Program-made: the position numbers and the translations under genes
Assembly (NCBI GenBank): GCA_002314795.1
Contig: DCHI01000050.1
Location: 1-18,716, forward strand
Length of the DNA stretch: 18,716 bases
DNA from: Bacteroidales bacterium UBA1756
Lineage (GTDB): Bacteria > Bacteroidota > Bacteroidia > Bacteroidales > WCHB1-69
Reading direction: 5' to 3'
The notes under the pieces: generated by a model
What the model was told of the DNA's origin: nothing
Database searches by the model: none
The model's input: the letters and a program-made list of their open reading frames with translations, nothing else
Shown here: one piece after another, positions 1 through 7,444 of the stretch
How positions within the stretch are numbered: the stretch's first letter is position 1
Layout: each line of letters starts with the position of its first letter

Positions 1-103
1 AAAATCAATATGCGAAACTTGAATACATAATCCATTGAGTGTAGGGAAGGTATGGAGCAAGGTTTTGTTCCCTCACTTTCCGCAAGGCAAAAGCAGCGTT
101 TTT

Positions 104-130
104 TTGGGAAAAACATTATTCCTACTTTTG
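104..130 (+). promoter_or_regulatory. Bacteroidota-type promoter for the MmcQ/YjbR gene
   Basis: TACTTTTG at 123-130 fits the phylum's -7 element TAnnTTTG, and a TTG at 104-106 lies 16 bases upstream as a possible -33 element. The ATG at 149 follows 18 bases after the element. This position argues against translation starting further upstream, because any longer reading would begin before the promoter. Confidence 0.55.
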
Positions 131-148
131 CACCTCATTTTTGAAATT

Positions 149-511
149 ATGAATATCGAAAAATTCCGCGAGGTGTGCCTCGCTCTTCCGTACGCTACCG
201 AGGATATGCCGTTCGACGATACCGTGGTGGTTTTTAGAATCAAAGGTAAAATTTTCGGAGCCATCATTCTGGACCGTACCGAGTTGGTGGTGCTGAAGTG
301 CGATGCCGAATACGCCATCGAGTTGCGTGAACAGTTTTCCGAAATCGAGGGAGCATACCATTGGAACAAGAAATATTGGAATCAGATTTCTTTGAACGGC
401 TCCGTTCCCGATGACCTCATCATTTCGTTGTGCCGGCACGCTTTCGATGAGGTGAACAAGAAACTACCGAAAAAGGACAGAATTGTCTTCAATGATAATC
501 TTTTTTCCTGA
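149..511 (+). CDS. MmcQ/YjbR family protein
   Basis: This 120-residue protein matches the small MmcQ/YjbR family, which has a CyaY-like fold and is often labelled DNA-binding, although its cellular role is not established. Visible family features are the N-terminal helix with CLALPYATEDMPFDD (residues 10-24), the hydrophobic strand around FRIKGKIFGAI, a central LKCD, and the HWNKKYWNQISL segment near residue 71 that carries the conserved tryptophans. The frame stays open upstream to 35, but I chose the ATG at 149 because a TAnnTTTG promoter lies at 123-130 and the family normally starts here. The full length is present. It stands alone, with no partner gene on its strand for 778 bases. The family assignment is firm and the function unknown. 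Confidence 0.85.
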   Translation: MNIEKFREVCLALPYATEDMPFDDTVVVFRIKGKIFGAIILDRTELVVLKCDAEYAIELREQFSEIEGAYHWNKKYWNQISLNGSVPDDLIISLCRHAFDEVNKKLPKKDRIVFNDNLFS

Positions 512-539
512 CCTCGACACTTGTTTGCGATAATTTGTT

Positions 540-603
540 ATCGTATTGATTTTCATTGTGTGCCATATAATGGCGAAAAAAGTAAGTGAAATTTCAATAC
601 GAT
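540..603. repeat. Nested inverted repeat (hairpin element)
   Basis: ATCGTATTGA at 540-549 is perfectly repeated in inverse at 594-603. The pairing continues inward through TTTCA/TGAAA with a one-base bulge, giving roughly 15 bp. The enclosed part has its own small palindrome, GCCAT-ATA-ATGGC. A further CGATAA/TTATCG pair (529-544) overlaps the left arm. It could be a REP/MITE-like element or an RNA structure. There is no T-run after it, so a simple terminator is unlikely. Confidence 0.5.
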
Positions 604-680
604 GAGCAACAACGTCACGCAGCGCAAACCCACGCGAAGAACACATCCCTTTTCCCAAGATATGAAATCGCACAAAAAAT

Positions 681-701
681 GCCATATCTCTTGGATATGG
701 C
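681..701. repeat. Short perfect hairpin
   Basis: GCCATATC (681-688) and GATATGGC (694-701) are perfect inverted copies separated by TCTTG. No T-tract follows on either strand. The arm resembles the inner palindrome of the 540-603 element (GCCATATAATGGC), so the two may be related. The role is unknown. Confidence 0.4.
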
Positions 702-922
702 GGAGCAATAGGCCCACAAGGTTGCACCCATCGCGCTGCAAAAATACACTCTTTTTAATACAAACACACTTAGTACATTACAAAAAAATGAAAATTTTGT
801 CTAATTTATTATAATACAGATAGTTATCAATAAATTTTGTTGGTGGCTTTTTTGTTGTTTTCTTGAAAAAGTGATTGATATTCAGTATTATAAAAGTAAA
901 CCTACCATACTCTCTTATATGA

Positions 923-1152
923 ATACCCATCACGAGTGCAAAAAAATCATCCGATACGTTAGGCGATTTCTTGTCAAAAAACATCAACCTTGGCCATAAC
1001 AAGCTGATTTCGCTGTTTATGATGATGGCACTCGTTTGGCGCTATAACATCGGTGCAAGGTGAAAAGCATCTTCCGTTACGGGGTGAACATTCCATCGAG
1101 TTCCTTGCTGGAAAACATCACGAACGCCAACTTTGATTCTTTGACTACCTGA
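923..1152 (+). pseudogene. Possible decayed gene fragment, family unknown
   Basis: Two adjacent reading frames together look like the tail of a former protein. The first runs from 923 to a TGA at 1061-1063 and contains LGDFLSKNINLGHNKLISLF followed by MMMALVWRYNIG. A one-base shift near 1054-1060 then continues as KSIFRYGVNIPSSSLLENIT up to a TGA at 1150-1152. The first half has no start codon, because a TGA lies directly before it. The amino-acid composition and GC of this stretch look more coding-like than the surrounding AT-rich sequence. I do not recognise the family. It may equally be chance. Confidence 0.3.
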
Positions 1153-1259
1153 TAATCAATAATAAACAGTTAAATGCAACGGGATGAAAAATGTCATCTA
1201 CTAAGAAACCAGTTGTAAAAAAATTTTTTGTCAGTTCTTTCCCGCTTGTTCCAAAGTTG

Positions 1260-1267
1260 TATCTTTG
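1260..1267 (+). promoter_or_regulatory. -7 promoter element for the sugar permease
   Basis: TATCTTTG matches TAnnTTTG exactly and sits 22 bases before the ATG at 1290. A clear -33 TTG at the usual spacing is not evident: TTG occurs at 1246-1248 (too close) and 1228-1230 (too far). Confidence 0.55.
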
Positions 1268-1289
1268 CGCTCCCAAATTTTAAACTAAT

Positions 1290-2534
1290 ATGAAAGAAAA
1301 CAAATACGCTTTTAGCTTGTTCGTTATTGGCTCGCTATTTTTTGTGTTCGGATTTATCACTTGGCTGAACAATATTCTGATTCCTTTTTTCAAAACCACT
1401 TGCGAACTAACTGATTTTCAGTCATCGTTTGTGCCTTTTGCCTTTTACATCTCCTATTTTGTAATGGCGATTCCGTCCTCCTATCTCATTAAAAAAGTCG
1501 GGTACGGAAACGGAATGATTCTCGGTTTGGTGACGATGGCTGTCGGTTCCATCATTTTCGTTCCCGCCGCTATGACGCGTCTTTTCGGGTTCTTTCTTGT
1601 CGGACTTTTCGTCCAAGGTATCGGCTTGTCCATTTTGCAAACGGCCTCCAATCCTTACGCCACCATTTTAGGTCCCATTGAAACGGCGGCCCGGCGCATT
1701 AGTATGATGGGAATCTGTAACAAAGTCGCTGGTATGATTGGCATTCTCGTTCTGTACAAGTCCCTGTTTTCCAATACGGAACAAGAAGTCAAATTGTTGG
1801 AAACAATGCCCGCCGGTCCCAATCGCGACCTGCTCCTTCAGCAACTTTCCAACCAAATCATCCTCCCTTACATCGTTATTACGGCCATTCTCATTCTGTT
1901 AGTTGTTTTCTTGAAATTGGCAAAACTTCCTGAACCACAAGTAGAAACGGAAGAGTCCAATGGCTCCGAACGGTCCGTTTTCAGTTATCCGTACCTTTGG
2001 TTAGGCGCCTTCGCCATCTTCTTCTATGTAGGTGCCGAAGTCATTGCCATCGACTACCTCGTCCGTTACGGCGAGTTCTGGGGCCTTCCGATTGCGGTCG
2101 GAAAGAACTTTGGAATCTTTGCACTCATCGCCCTCGTCGTAGGTTACCTGCTCGGCATTTTGACCGTTCCCAGAATGATTTCGCAACGCAACGCCTTGAT
2201 TATGCACCTGATTATCGCGATGGCGTTGGTGGTCGGAGCTGTTGGCACGCAAGGAATGCTTTCCATCGCTTGCATCATTATGCTCAGTTTCACGCACGCC
2301 ATTATGTGGCCCGCCATCTGGCCGCTCTCCATTCACGATTTGGGAAAACACACTGAGTTCGGCTCCGCCCTTTTGGTGATGGCTATCGCGGGAGGCGCCA
2401 TCATTCCGCTCGTTTACGGAAAACTTTGCGATGTCATCGGCAATCAAACCGCTTACTGCATTCTCTTCGTCTGCTACATCTATATTTTGTTCTTTGCCAC
2501 GCTCGGTTACAAGTTTAATGGAAAGAAAAATTAG
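1290..2534 (+). CDS. FHS/FucP-GluP family sugar:H+ symporter (MFS)
   Basis: This is a 414-residue inner-membrane transporter of the major facilitator superfamily, in the FucP/GluP (fucose, glucose/galactose) branch. About twelve hydrophobic segments span the whole length. Branch signatures include FVFGFITWLNNILIPFFK near residues 18-35, PSSYLIKKVGYGNGMILGL near 62-80, the LQTASNPYATILGP segment near 116-129, and IWPLSIHDLG with FGSALLVMAIAGGAIIP in the C-terminal half. It probably imports a monosaccharide with protons. Fucose, glucose and galactose cannot be told apart from sequence alone, and no catabolic gene lies next to it. ridA follows after 41 bases and may be co-transcribed. A TAnnTTTG element lies 22 bases upstream. 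Length and ends look complete. Confidence 0.88.
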   Translation: MKENKYAFSLFVIGSLFFVFGFITWLNNILIPFFKTTCELTDFQSSFVPFAFYISYFVMAIPSSYLIKKVGYGNGMILGLVTMAVGSIIFVPAAMTRLFGFFLVGLFVQGIGLSILQTASNPYATILGPIETAARRISMMGICNKVAGMIGILVLYKSLFSNTEQEVKLLETMPAGPNRDLLLQQLSNQIILPYIVITAILILLVVFLKLAKLPEPQVETEESNGSERSVFSYPYLWLGAFAIFFYVGAEVIAIDYLVRYGEFWGLPIAVGKNFGIFALIALVVGYLLGILTVPRMISQRNALIMHLIIAMALVVGAVGTQGMLSIACIIMLSFTHAIMWPAIWPLSIHDLGKHTEFGSALLVMAIAGGAIIPLVYGKLCDVIGNQTAYCILFVCYIYILFFATLGYKFNGKKN

Positions 2535-2575
2535 TTAAATTATTTATTTTCAAATATTTAAAAAAAAGAAAAATT

Positions 2576-2950
2576 ATGAAGAAAGTTATTCACACCGACA
2601 AAGCGCCGAAAGCCATCGGTCCTTACAGCCAAGCCATTGAAGTAAACGGAACCCTCTACATTTCCGGTCAGATTCCAGTAGATCCGGCAACGGGAAAAGT
2701 TGCTGAAACGATTGAAGAACAGACGGAACAAGTTATGAAAAACATCGGTGCTATTTTGGAAGAAGCCGGCTACACTTTCGCCGACGTCGTCAAATCCACC
2801 TGCCTTTTGAGCGATATGGCCAACTTCAAACCGATGAACGAAGTTTATGCCAAGTATTACAGCGTCAATCCTCCGGCCCGCGCCGCTTTCGCCGTCAAAG
2901 CCCTCCCGATGGGTGTAATGGTCGAAATCGAAACGGTTGCCGTTAAGTAA
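2576..2950 (+). CDS. ridA: RidA family 2-iminobutanoate/2-iminopropanoate deaminase
   Basis: This 124-residue cytosolic protein belongs to the YjgF/YER057c/UK114 (RidA) family, which forms trimers and hydrolyses reactive enamine/imine intermediates released by PLP enzymes such as threonine dehydratase. All hallmark segments are visible: AIGPYSQA (residues 13-20), LYISGQIP (27-34), the NPPARAAFAV block carrying the substrate-binding Arg102, and the C-terminal VEIETVAV strand with Glu118 and Glu120. The length is standard for the family. It lies 41 bases after the permease and is followed by a strong terminator, so it probably ends that transcript. No promoter of its own is obvious in the short AT-rich gap. 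Confidence 0.95.
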   Translation: MKKVIHTDKAPKAIGPYSQAIEVNGTLYISGQIPVDPATGKVAETIEEQTEQVMKNIGAILEEAGYTFADVVKSTCLLSDMANFKPMNEVYAKYYSVNPPARAAFAVKALPMGVMVEIETVAVK

Positions 2951-2968
2951 ATTATCTTTTCATCTGTT

Positions 2969-3008
2969 AAGGACATTGGGACGAAAATTCTCAATGTCCT
3001 TATTTTTT
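2969..3008 (+). terminator. Rho-independent terminator after ridA
   Basis: AAGGACATTG (2969-2978) pairs perfectly with CAATGTCCTT (2992-3001). The stem extends inward by a G-U pair plus two more pairs, leaving a small AT-rich loop. TTTTTT at 3003-3008 follows directly. Confidence 0.85.
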
Positions 3009-3058
3009 AGAGTTTCTCGTTGAATGATATTTTTTGACGAAATAACAGAAAAACGACT

Positions 3059-3550
3059 ATGAAAATTGGTATTATTTCAGACACACACGGCTATTTTCAT
3101 CCGGAATTGTGCTCTTTTTTTGAAAAATGTGACGAAATCTGGCACGCCGGCGACATCGGCAGCACCGACGTTTTAGAGGAATTGAACCGCATCGCCCCCG
3201 TCCGTGCCGTCTATGGAAACTGCGACGATTGGGACATTATCGACAAGGTGCCGGAATCGTTGGTCTTTCCGTGCGAAGGTCACAAAGTAGCATTGATGCA
3301 CATCGTTGGAAACGGGAACCATTACTCGACGCCGGCTTTGAAACTGATTGAAACGGAGAAACCAACCATCTTCGTGGCGGGGCATTCTCACATTCTGAAA
3401 GTGGCCAACGATCCGAAACACAACCTGTTGTTTATCAATCCGGGCTCCGCCTCACGTTACGGACATCATCTCCGACTAACCTTTATGCGTTTGGAAATCA
3501 ACGGCACCGAAATAAGCAACGTTGAGGTTTTTGATGAACCTAAATTTTAA
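3059..3550 (+). CDS. YfcE/MJ0936-type metallophosphoesterase
   Basis: This 163-residue calcineurin-like phosphoesterase has every metal-binding motif of the YfcE/MJ0936 branch: D-x-H (Asp8, His10 in SDTHG), GD (Asp32 in HAGDIGS), GNCD (Asn54), His81 in MHIVGNG, and GHSH (His109, His111). Such enzymes use two divalent metals and hydrolyse phosphodiesters in vitro. The natural substrate is unknown. The length is typical. A TATTTTTTG string at 3028-3036 resembles the phylum's -7 element with one extra T and may be its promoter. The next gene starts 24 bases after the stop, which suggests co-transcription without an obvious functional link. Confidence 0.92.
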   Translation: MKIGIISDTHGYFHPELCSFFEKCDEIWHAGDIGSTDVLEELNRIAPVRAVYGNCDDWDIIDKVPESLVFPCEGHKVALMHIVGNGNHYSTPALKLIETEKPTIFVAGHSHILKVANDPKHNLLFINPGSASRYGHHLRLTFMRLEINGTEISNVEVFDEPKF

Positions 3551-3574
3551 TCTATTTATTTGTATATCAATACA

Positions 3575-5611
3575 ATGAAAGGAAAGCTATTGCCAATACT
3601 TTCGGTTTGTTGGATGGGCTGCGTCGGTTCGCTGGTTGCGGCTACTTTTCTCCAACGCTTTCTTCCCGAATGGTGGCAAACACACTCCTTTTATCAAAGC
3701 GGCTGGTTCTTCGCCATTTGGAGTTTCCTGTTTCTGTTGGCATTCGTCAGTTCGCTGCTTTGGGCGAAGATGAAAAAAAACTCCGCCCCGCTCGTCGTAC
3801 ATAGCGGCCTTCTGCTGATTTTGGCGGGCGCTTTTGCCACTCTTTTAACAGAAAAAGAGCGGCACTTTGTCCTTTATGAAAACAAAACACAGCTTGTTGA
3901 AAGCAACTTGTTGATTACGTTAAAAGATTGTGATATTGACTCTTATAAAATTATTTTAGAGATCAAGAATGGTTCGGAAAGTTGTTTGAAAGAACTTTCG
4001 CCCAACCACATTGCCAAAGAGAGCGGTTGGCGGTTTTATGTTTTAGGAATTGCCGCCTCGCAGAAAACGGCCTCTGTCAAAGCGGTTTACAATCCCGTCG
4101 GAACCGCGCTCACTTACCTCGGAATGGGGATCGTTTTCGTGGCTTGGGCATTCGCCATTTTCCGAAAGAGAAAAAAGAAACCTCGGGTTGATTTAAAACT
4201 CACAATTTTCATTGTGCTAATTTTCAGTTTTTTAGCACCTGCGACGGCGCAACGAACGTTGTCACCAAAAAGCGCCGAAGAGTGGGGGAGTGTGGCGATT
4301 TCGTACCAGGGGCGGATTGTCCCCTTTGAAACTTTCTGCAACGACTTCGCCCGTGAAATTTCCGGCGGCACCTCTTTCGGTGAGTTTTCGAGCGTTCAGC
4401 TAACGATGGGATGGCTGTTGTTTCCAGAAGACTGGTTTTCAGTACCTTTCGTAAAAGTGCCGCGCGAACTGCGACCTGTCATTTCTGGCAAAAAATATGC
4501 CGCTCCTGCCGATTTTTTTACCACTTCCGGCAATTTTAAATTAGACGAAAACACGGAAAACCGCAGTGAGCAAAAGGTTTTACGACAATTCGGACTGCTT
4601 CAGCAAATGCGAAGTGGGGAACTGCTGAAACTTTATTCTATTGGAAATCAATGGTTTTCTCCAACGGAGATGGAAGTTACGAAAGAGAACCGATGGTACG
4701 TGGAGACATTCTCGTTGCTACGGCAGAGCATCGAGGCGGGTGACGAAGCGCAGACGAAACTTCTTTGCGACAAGGTCAGACAGTTTCAAAACCAAAGGGT
4801 CCAGCAGCCGTGGCGCCTGAGATGGGAGCAACGGTATAACCATTTTGTCCGTTGGAACGGAGCGTGTGCGGGACTTCTTTTACTCTTTTTTGTTTTTAAA
4901 TTATTGAATAACAATTTATTAGAAGAAATTTCCAAATGGGGTGTGCTCACATTGGCTGCGTACCTGACTTTGCAGTTTGTTCTGCGCTGGATTTTAGCAC
5001 AGCACCTTCCTTTGGGAAATGGGTATGAAACATTGCTATTTCTTACACTTCTCTTTCTTTTCGCATCTGTATTCTTTCAAAAAAACGCGCCAACATTATC
5101 AGCATCCACCGACTTGTTGGCTGGAGTTACGTTGATTGTTTCAACTTTTTCTTTTAATAATCAGAGTATTACAAAAATCCAACCGATATTAGATTCACCG
5201 TTGTTGGGCATTCACGTCGTAGTGGTTATGGCTTCGTACGCGGGTTTAGCATTAACCGTCGCGTTATCGGTTTCTGCTCTCTTTTCACGAAAAAAAGACA
5301 AAAGCCGTTTTATGAAGACAACCGCTTATTCCCGACAGGTGTTGGACGTTTCCGTGTGGCTGTTGGCGTTCGGGATTGCGTTGGGCTCTGTCTGGGCCAA
5401 TATCTCGTGGGGCAGTTACTGGAGCTGGGATCCGAAGGAAGTTTGGGCGCTCATCACCCTGATGGTTTACCTTCCTGCGGCGCAAGAACGTTTCTTTATC
5501 CGTTTTGAAAACCACACGTTCTACAATGGCTATGCTGTCATCGCATTTATCTGTGTTTTAATGACTTACTTTGGAGTCAATTGGTTCTTTGGCGGTATGC
5601 ACAGTTACTAA
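3575..5611 (+). CDS. Fused ResB/CcsB-CcsA-like cytochrome c biogenesis protein
   Basis: This 678-residue membrane protein belongs to System II cytochrome c assembly, which exports haem and attaches it to apocytochromes outside the inner membrane. The first ~200 residues are ResB/CcsB-like, with three or four membrane segments and His76 in VVHSGLL as the likely first transmembrane haem ligand. A hydrophobic segment at ~210-225 is followed by a large periplasmic part. The C-terminal third is CcsA, with His547 (LLGIHVV), the haem-binding tryptophan-rich motif WGSYWSWDPKE (612-622), His647 (ENHTFYNG) and His676 in the terminal GGMHSY. All four expected histidines are thus present. The frame is open from a TTG at 3560, but the ATG at 3575 is preferred. 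No c-type cytochrome or nrfHA gene is in the window, so its client is elsewhere. Confidence 0.88.
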   Translation: MKGKLLPILSVCWMGCVGSLVAATFLQRFLPEWWQTHSFYQSGWFFAIWSFLFLLAFVSSLLWAKMKKNSAPLVVHSGLLLILAGAFATLLTEKERHFVLYENKTQLVESNLLITLKDCDIDSYKIILEIKNGSESCLKELSPNHIAKESGWRFYVLGIAASQKTASVKAVYNPVGTALTYLGMGIVFVAWAFAIFRKRKKKPRVDLKLTIFIVLIFSFLAPATAQRTLSPKSAEEWGSVAISYQGRIVPFETFCNDFAREISGGTSFGEFSSVQLTMGWLLFPEDWFSVPFVKVPRELRPVISGKKYAAPADFFTTSGNFKLDENTENRSEQKVLRQFGLLQQMRSGELLKLYSIGNQWFSPTEMEVTKENRWYVETFSLLRQSIEAGDEAQTKLLCDKVRQFQNQRVQQPWRLRWEQRYNHFVRWNGACAGLLLLFFVFKLLNNNLLEEISKWGVLTLAAYLTLQFVLRWILAQHLPLGNGYETLLFLTLLFLFASVFFQKNAPTLSASTDLLAGVTLIVSTFSFNNQSITKIQPILDSPLLGIHVVVVMASYAGLALTVALSVSALFSRKKDKSRFMKTTAYSRQVLDVSVWLLAFGIALGSVWANISWGSYWSWDPKEVWALITLMVYLPAAQERFFIRFENHTFYNGYAVIAFICVLMTYFGVNWFFGGMHSY

Positions 5612-5792
5612 TGACCGGCTATTAAAGTTTACGAAAGAGACTTCATTCACATCAAAAAAAGATAATCCCTACGTTACGCCTACCGATATTTGCACCTTTT
5701 TGCTCTATGGTAACAATCTTTACGGTTTGAATACAATGTACGTAGTCCGGCACTACATTCAAATTTTGCCTTTATTGCGTCTGAAATGATGA

Positions 5793-6782
5793 TTATAAAT
5801 CAATAAATTCAGTTATTTCTCCTAAAAAATCCCCGCCGGCGTGATTTTCCGAATAGTCAAAATTGAGCCAGTACACTTTTTCACCATCTTTTTCTTCCCA
5901 CAAAAAATGGACATCGTTCCGATAAAGATCTTTCAAAATATAGTCAACCTTACTTGCTTTAAGCTTATCACCAAGATATAATATGGGATATAGATGCCCT
6001 GTTGTTTTTCCATTACTCGTACATTGTGAACGAACTAACCTCGTTTTTCCTCCGATCGCTTTGATGCAAGCGCACATCATAATAGCGTGATCATCGCAGT
6101 CGCCCGAGTACTTCCCATCTTTAACGTTGCCGATGGTTTCACTGGCTTTTGCAAAATACTCCTCTGATTCCGGGTCGTGTACATAGTTCCAATGCGAATT
6201 GATTTCTTCGCATATAGCCAATGCTTGAATGATTGTTTTAAATTCACTGTCATATTCTTGCTCTATGTAGGAATCAAATCTTGTATTGATGGTGCAATTA
6301 TTTGCAAAACGCTTAACAATAGGATTGTTATAATCAACAGCAGCAACAATGCGCTGATTTTGAGATGTTTCTTCTTTTCCAGGAAGGATGGTCTTCCTTA
6401 TAAGAAACGGTCGTGTGTTTTTAGTGATTTCTTCTCTGTGGCCAACCTCATATATCAATGCTTTGTAGTCTGTATAGATGTCCACAAAACCGTAGCCGTG
6501 TTCTTTAAATGTTCCTATTGTTAGCACAATGACCAAGATGATGCTTGCCGCCAATAAGAACCAACGGACGAATTGAACGATTACTCCAATTACACCGAAA
6601 AGGATAGCAAATTCAGAATACTCTCGGTCGGTGTTGCAAGTTGTCTGGCAAATGTTTTCGCAAGCCGTTACTAAATCATTGTAATAATTATCTGCCTGCT
6701 GTTCAGACCAGACTTCACGAGTATAAAGCCAAATGGAGGTCAAGTCCTCTACTGCTTTGTTCGTCAGTTGATAATTAGCCAT
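5793..6782 (-). CDS. ParE-N-terminus / membrane / transglutaminase-like fusion protein
   Basis: This 329-residue open frame joins unrelated parts. Residues 1-45 match the start of a ParE/RelE-type toxin of the kind paired with ParD (MANYQLTNKAVEDL, then SIWLYTREVWSEQQAD). The rest of a ~95-100-residue ParE, including its C-terminal strands, is missing. Residues ~58-90 are strongly hydrophobic (one long or two short membrane spans). Residues ~140-329 resemble a transglutaminase-like papain-fold domain with a plausible triad: Cys229 in SGDCDDHA, His263 in TGHLYP and Asp309 in LNFDY. There is no stop or obvious internal start at the junction near 6640-6650. The start overlaps the antitoxin stop by 8 bases, the normal parDE arrangement. 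It probably arose by deletion or recombination. Neither toxicity nor peptidase or cross-linking activity can be inferred. Confidence 0.75.
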   Translation of the reverse strand: MANYQLTNKAVEDLTSIWLYTREVWSEQQADNYYNDLVTACENICQTTCNTDREYSEFAILFGVIGVIVQFVRWFLLAASIILVIVLTIGTFKEHGYGFVDIYTDYKALIYEVGHREEITKNTRPFLIRKTILPGKEETSQNQRIVAAVDYNNPIVKRFANNCTINTRFDSYIEQEYDSEFKTIIQALAICEEINSHWNYVHDPESEEYFAKASETIGNVKDGKYSGDCDDHAIMMCACIKAIGGKTRLVRSQCTSNGKTTGHLYPILYLGDKLKASKVDYILKDLYRNDVHFLWEEKDGEKVYWLNFDYSENHAGGDFLGEITEFIDL

Positions 6783-7020
6783 TGTGGTGCAACTTTTTCA
6801 GTTCCTTCAGATGATTTTCTGCGTTAAAATTTTCACAGATGGCACTCTGTTCCCCCTCTTCTATGGCTGCGCTCAGTCGTTGGATTCTTTTTTCGTTTTC
6901 TTCCAAAAGGTGCAATCCGGCACGAATGACTTCACTTGCATTACTGTAACGACCTGACTGAATGGTTGAACTGATAAAATTCTCAAAATAAGCACCTAAG
7001 ACTACGGATGTGTTTTTCAT
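6775..7020 (-). CDS. ParD-like type II antitoxin
   Basis: This 81-residue protein has the layout of a ParD antitoxin: an N-terminal ribbon-helix-helix DNA-binding domain (KNTSVVLGAYFENFISSTIQ, then SGRYSNASEVIRAGLHLLEE, residues 2-42) followed by an acidic, flexible toxin-binding tail. I start it at the ATG at 7020 because this gives the canonical ParD N-terminus and places the -7 element and a palindrome just upstream. The longer frame to 7065 would include the promoter. Its stop overlaps the next start in ATGGCTAA. The partner gene retains only the first half of ParE, so this may be an orphan antitoxin still acting as an autorepressor. Confidence 0.85.
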   Translation of the reverse strand: MKNTSVVLGAYFENFISSTIQSGRYSNASEVIRAGLHLLEENEKRIQRLSAAIEEGEQSAICENFNAENHLKELKKLHHNG

Positions 7021-7040
7021 AAACAAAAAATTTATTCGCG

Positions 7041-7061
7041 CAAAAATACCAATTTTTGGTA
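7041..7061 (-). promoter_or_regulatory. parD promoter with overlapping palindromic operator
   Basis: On the minus strand TATTTTTG (7048 to 7041) matches TAnnTTTG, 20 bases upstream of the parD ATG. A palindrome TACCAA-TTT-TTGGTA at 7047-7061 overlaps its upstream edge. This is where a ribbon-helix-helix antitoxin would bind to repress its own operon. Operator function is inferred from position and symmetry. Confidence 0.55.
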
Positions 7062-7065
7062 ACAT

Positions 7066-7444
7066 ATCGCTGCCTTCCGTTTTTTTCTACATTGTTAAAT
7101 GTCATATCAAACAACATCTTATAATGAAAACTCGACAAGAAATATTGACCTATACGCCGAATATTTTGATGTCATTCAAAAATAAGCCCGAACCATATTT
7201 GTCTGCAAACGTGGGTCTCTTCCATAAAGAGAAACATATTTCCTGTACGGTGCTCCAATCGCGAGGTTAGGGGAAATGTGAAATGGTTGGAATGCACAGC
7301 GGAATAATGAGAAATTATTAGTACTTTTGCGACTCTTTTGAGAACCAAAACACTTGTCATTACAAATACATTTTAAAGTAAATAAAGGAATAACTAACAT
7401 ATTATAAATCAAAGCGTTTGCTGCTATTCTGAAATCATTCCAAA
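7066..7444. other. Intergenic region between parD and the restriction-modification operon
   Basis: The region contains the parD control region at its left edge, an unconvincing 48-codon frame at 7124-7270, and the likely operon promoter at 7322-7329. The small frame begins MKTRQEIL, close to the MKTKQEIL that opens the helicase gene at 9753, and then diverges. It may be a short remnant or chance. I see nothing else. Confidence 0.4.
7322..7329 (+). promoter_or_regulatory. -7 promoter element for the restriction-modification operon
   Basis: TACTTTTG matches TAnnTTTG. Transcription starting just after it would give a leader of about 270 bases before the first start codon at 7602, and would include all the hairpins at 7445-7622. 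No well-spaced TTG was found for the -33 element. Confidence 0.45.

Larger units (their letters stand above)
512..1289. other. Long intergenic region with hairpins and a decayed coding fragment
   Basis: No intact gene is supported here. The region holds an inverted-repeat element at 540-603, a perfect 8-bp hairpin at 681-701, a very AT-rich stretch at about 770-900, a possible gene remnant at 923-1152, and the promoter of the downstream permease at 1260-1267. Open frames across it are short, mostly on the opposite strand, and look like noise. Confidence 0.6.

Noticed and set aside
2001..2447. 148-codon minus-strand and 119-codon plus-strand frames inside the permease gene
   Set aside because: Both overlap the FucP/GluP-type permease completely. 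Their compositions (His/Arg/Asp-rich) are typical of out-of-frame readings.
5612..5792. Small gene after the CcsBA-like gene (frame 5571-5789)
   Set aside because: The frame begins inside the CcsBA-like gene, has no plausible start or domain, and the sequence looks intergenic.
6177..6524. 115-codon plus-strand frame
   Set aside because: It is antisense to the fusion gene, with no domain and no promoter of its own.
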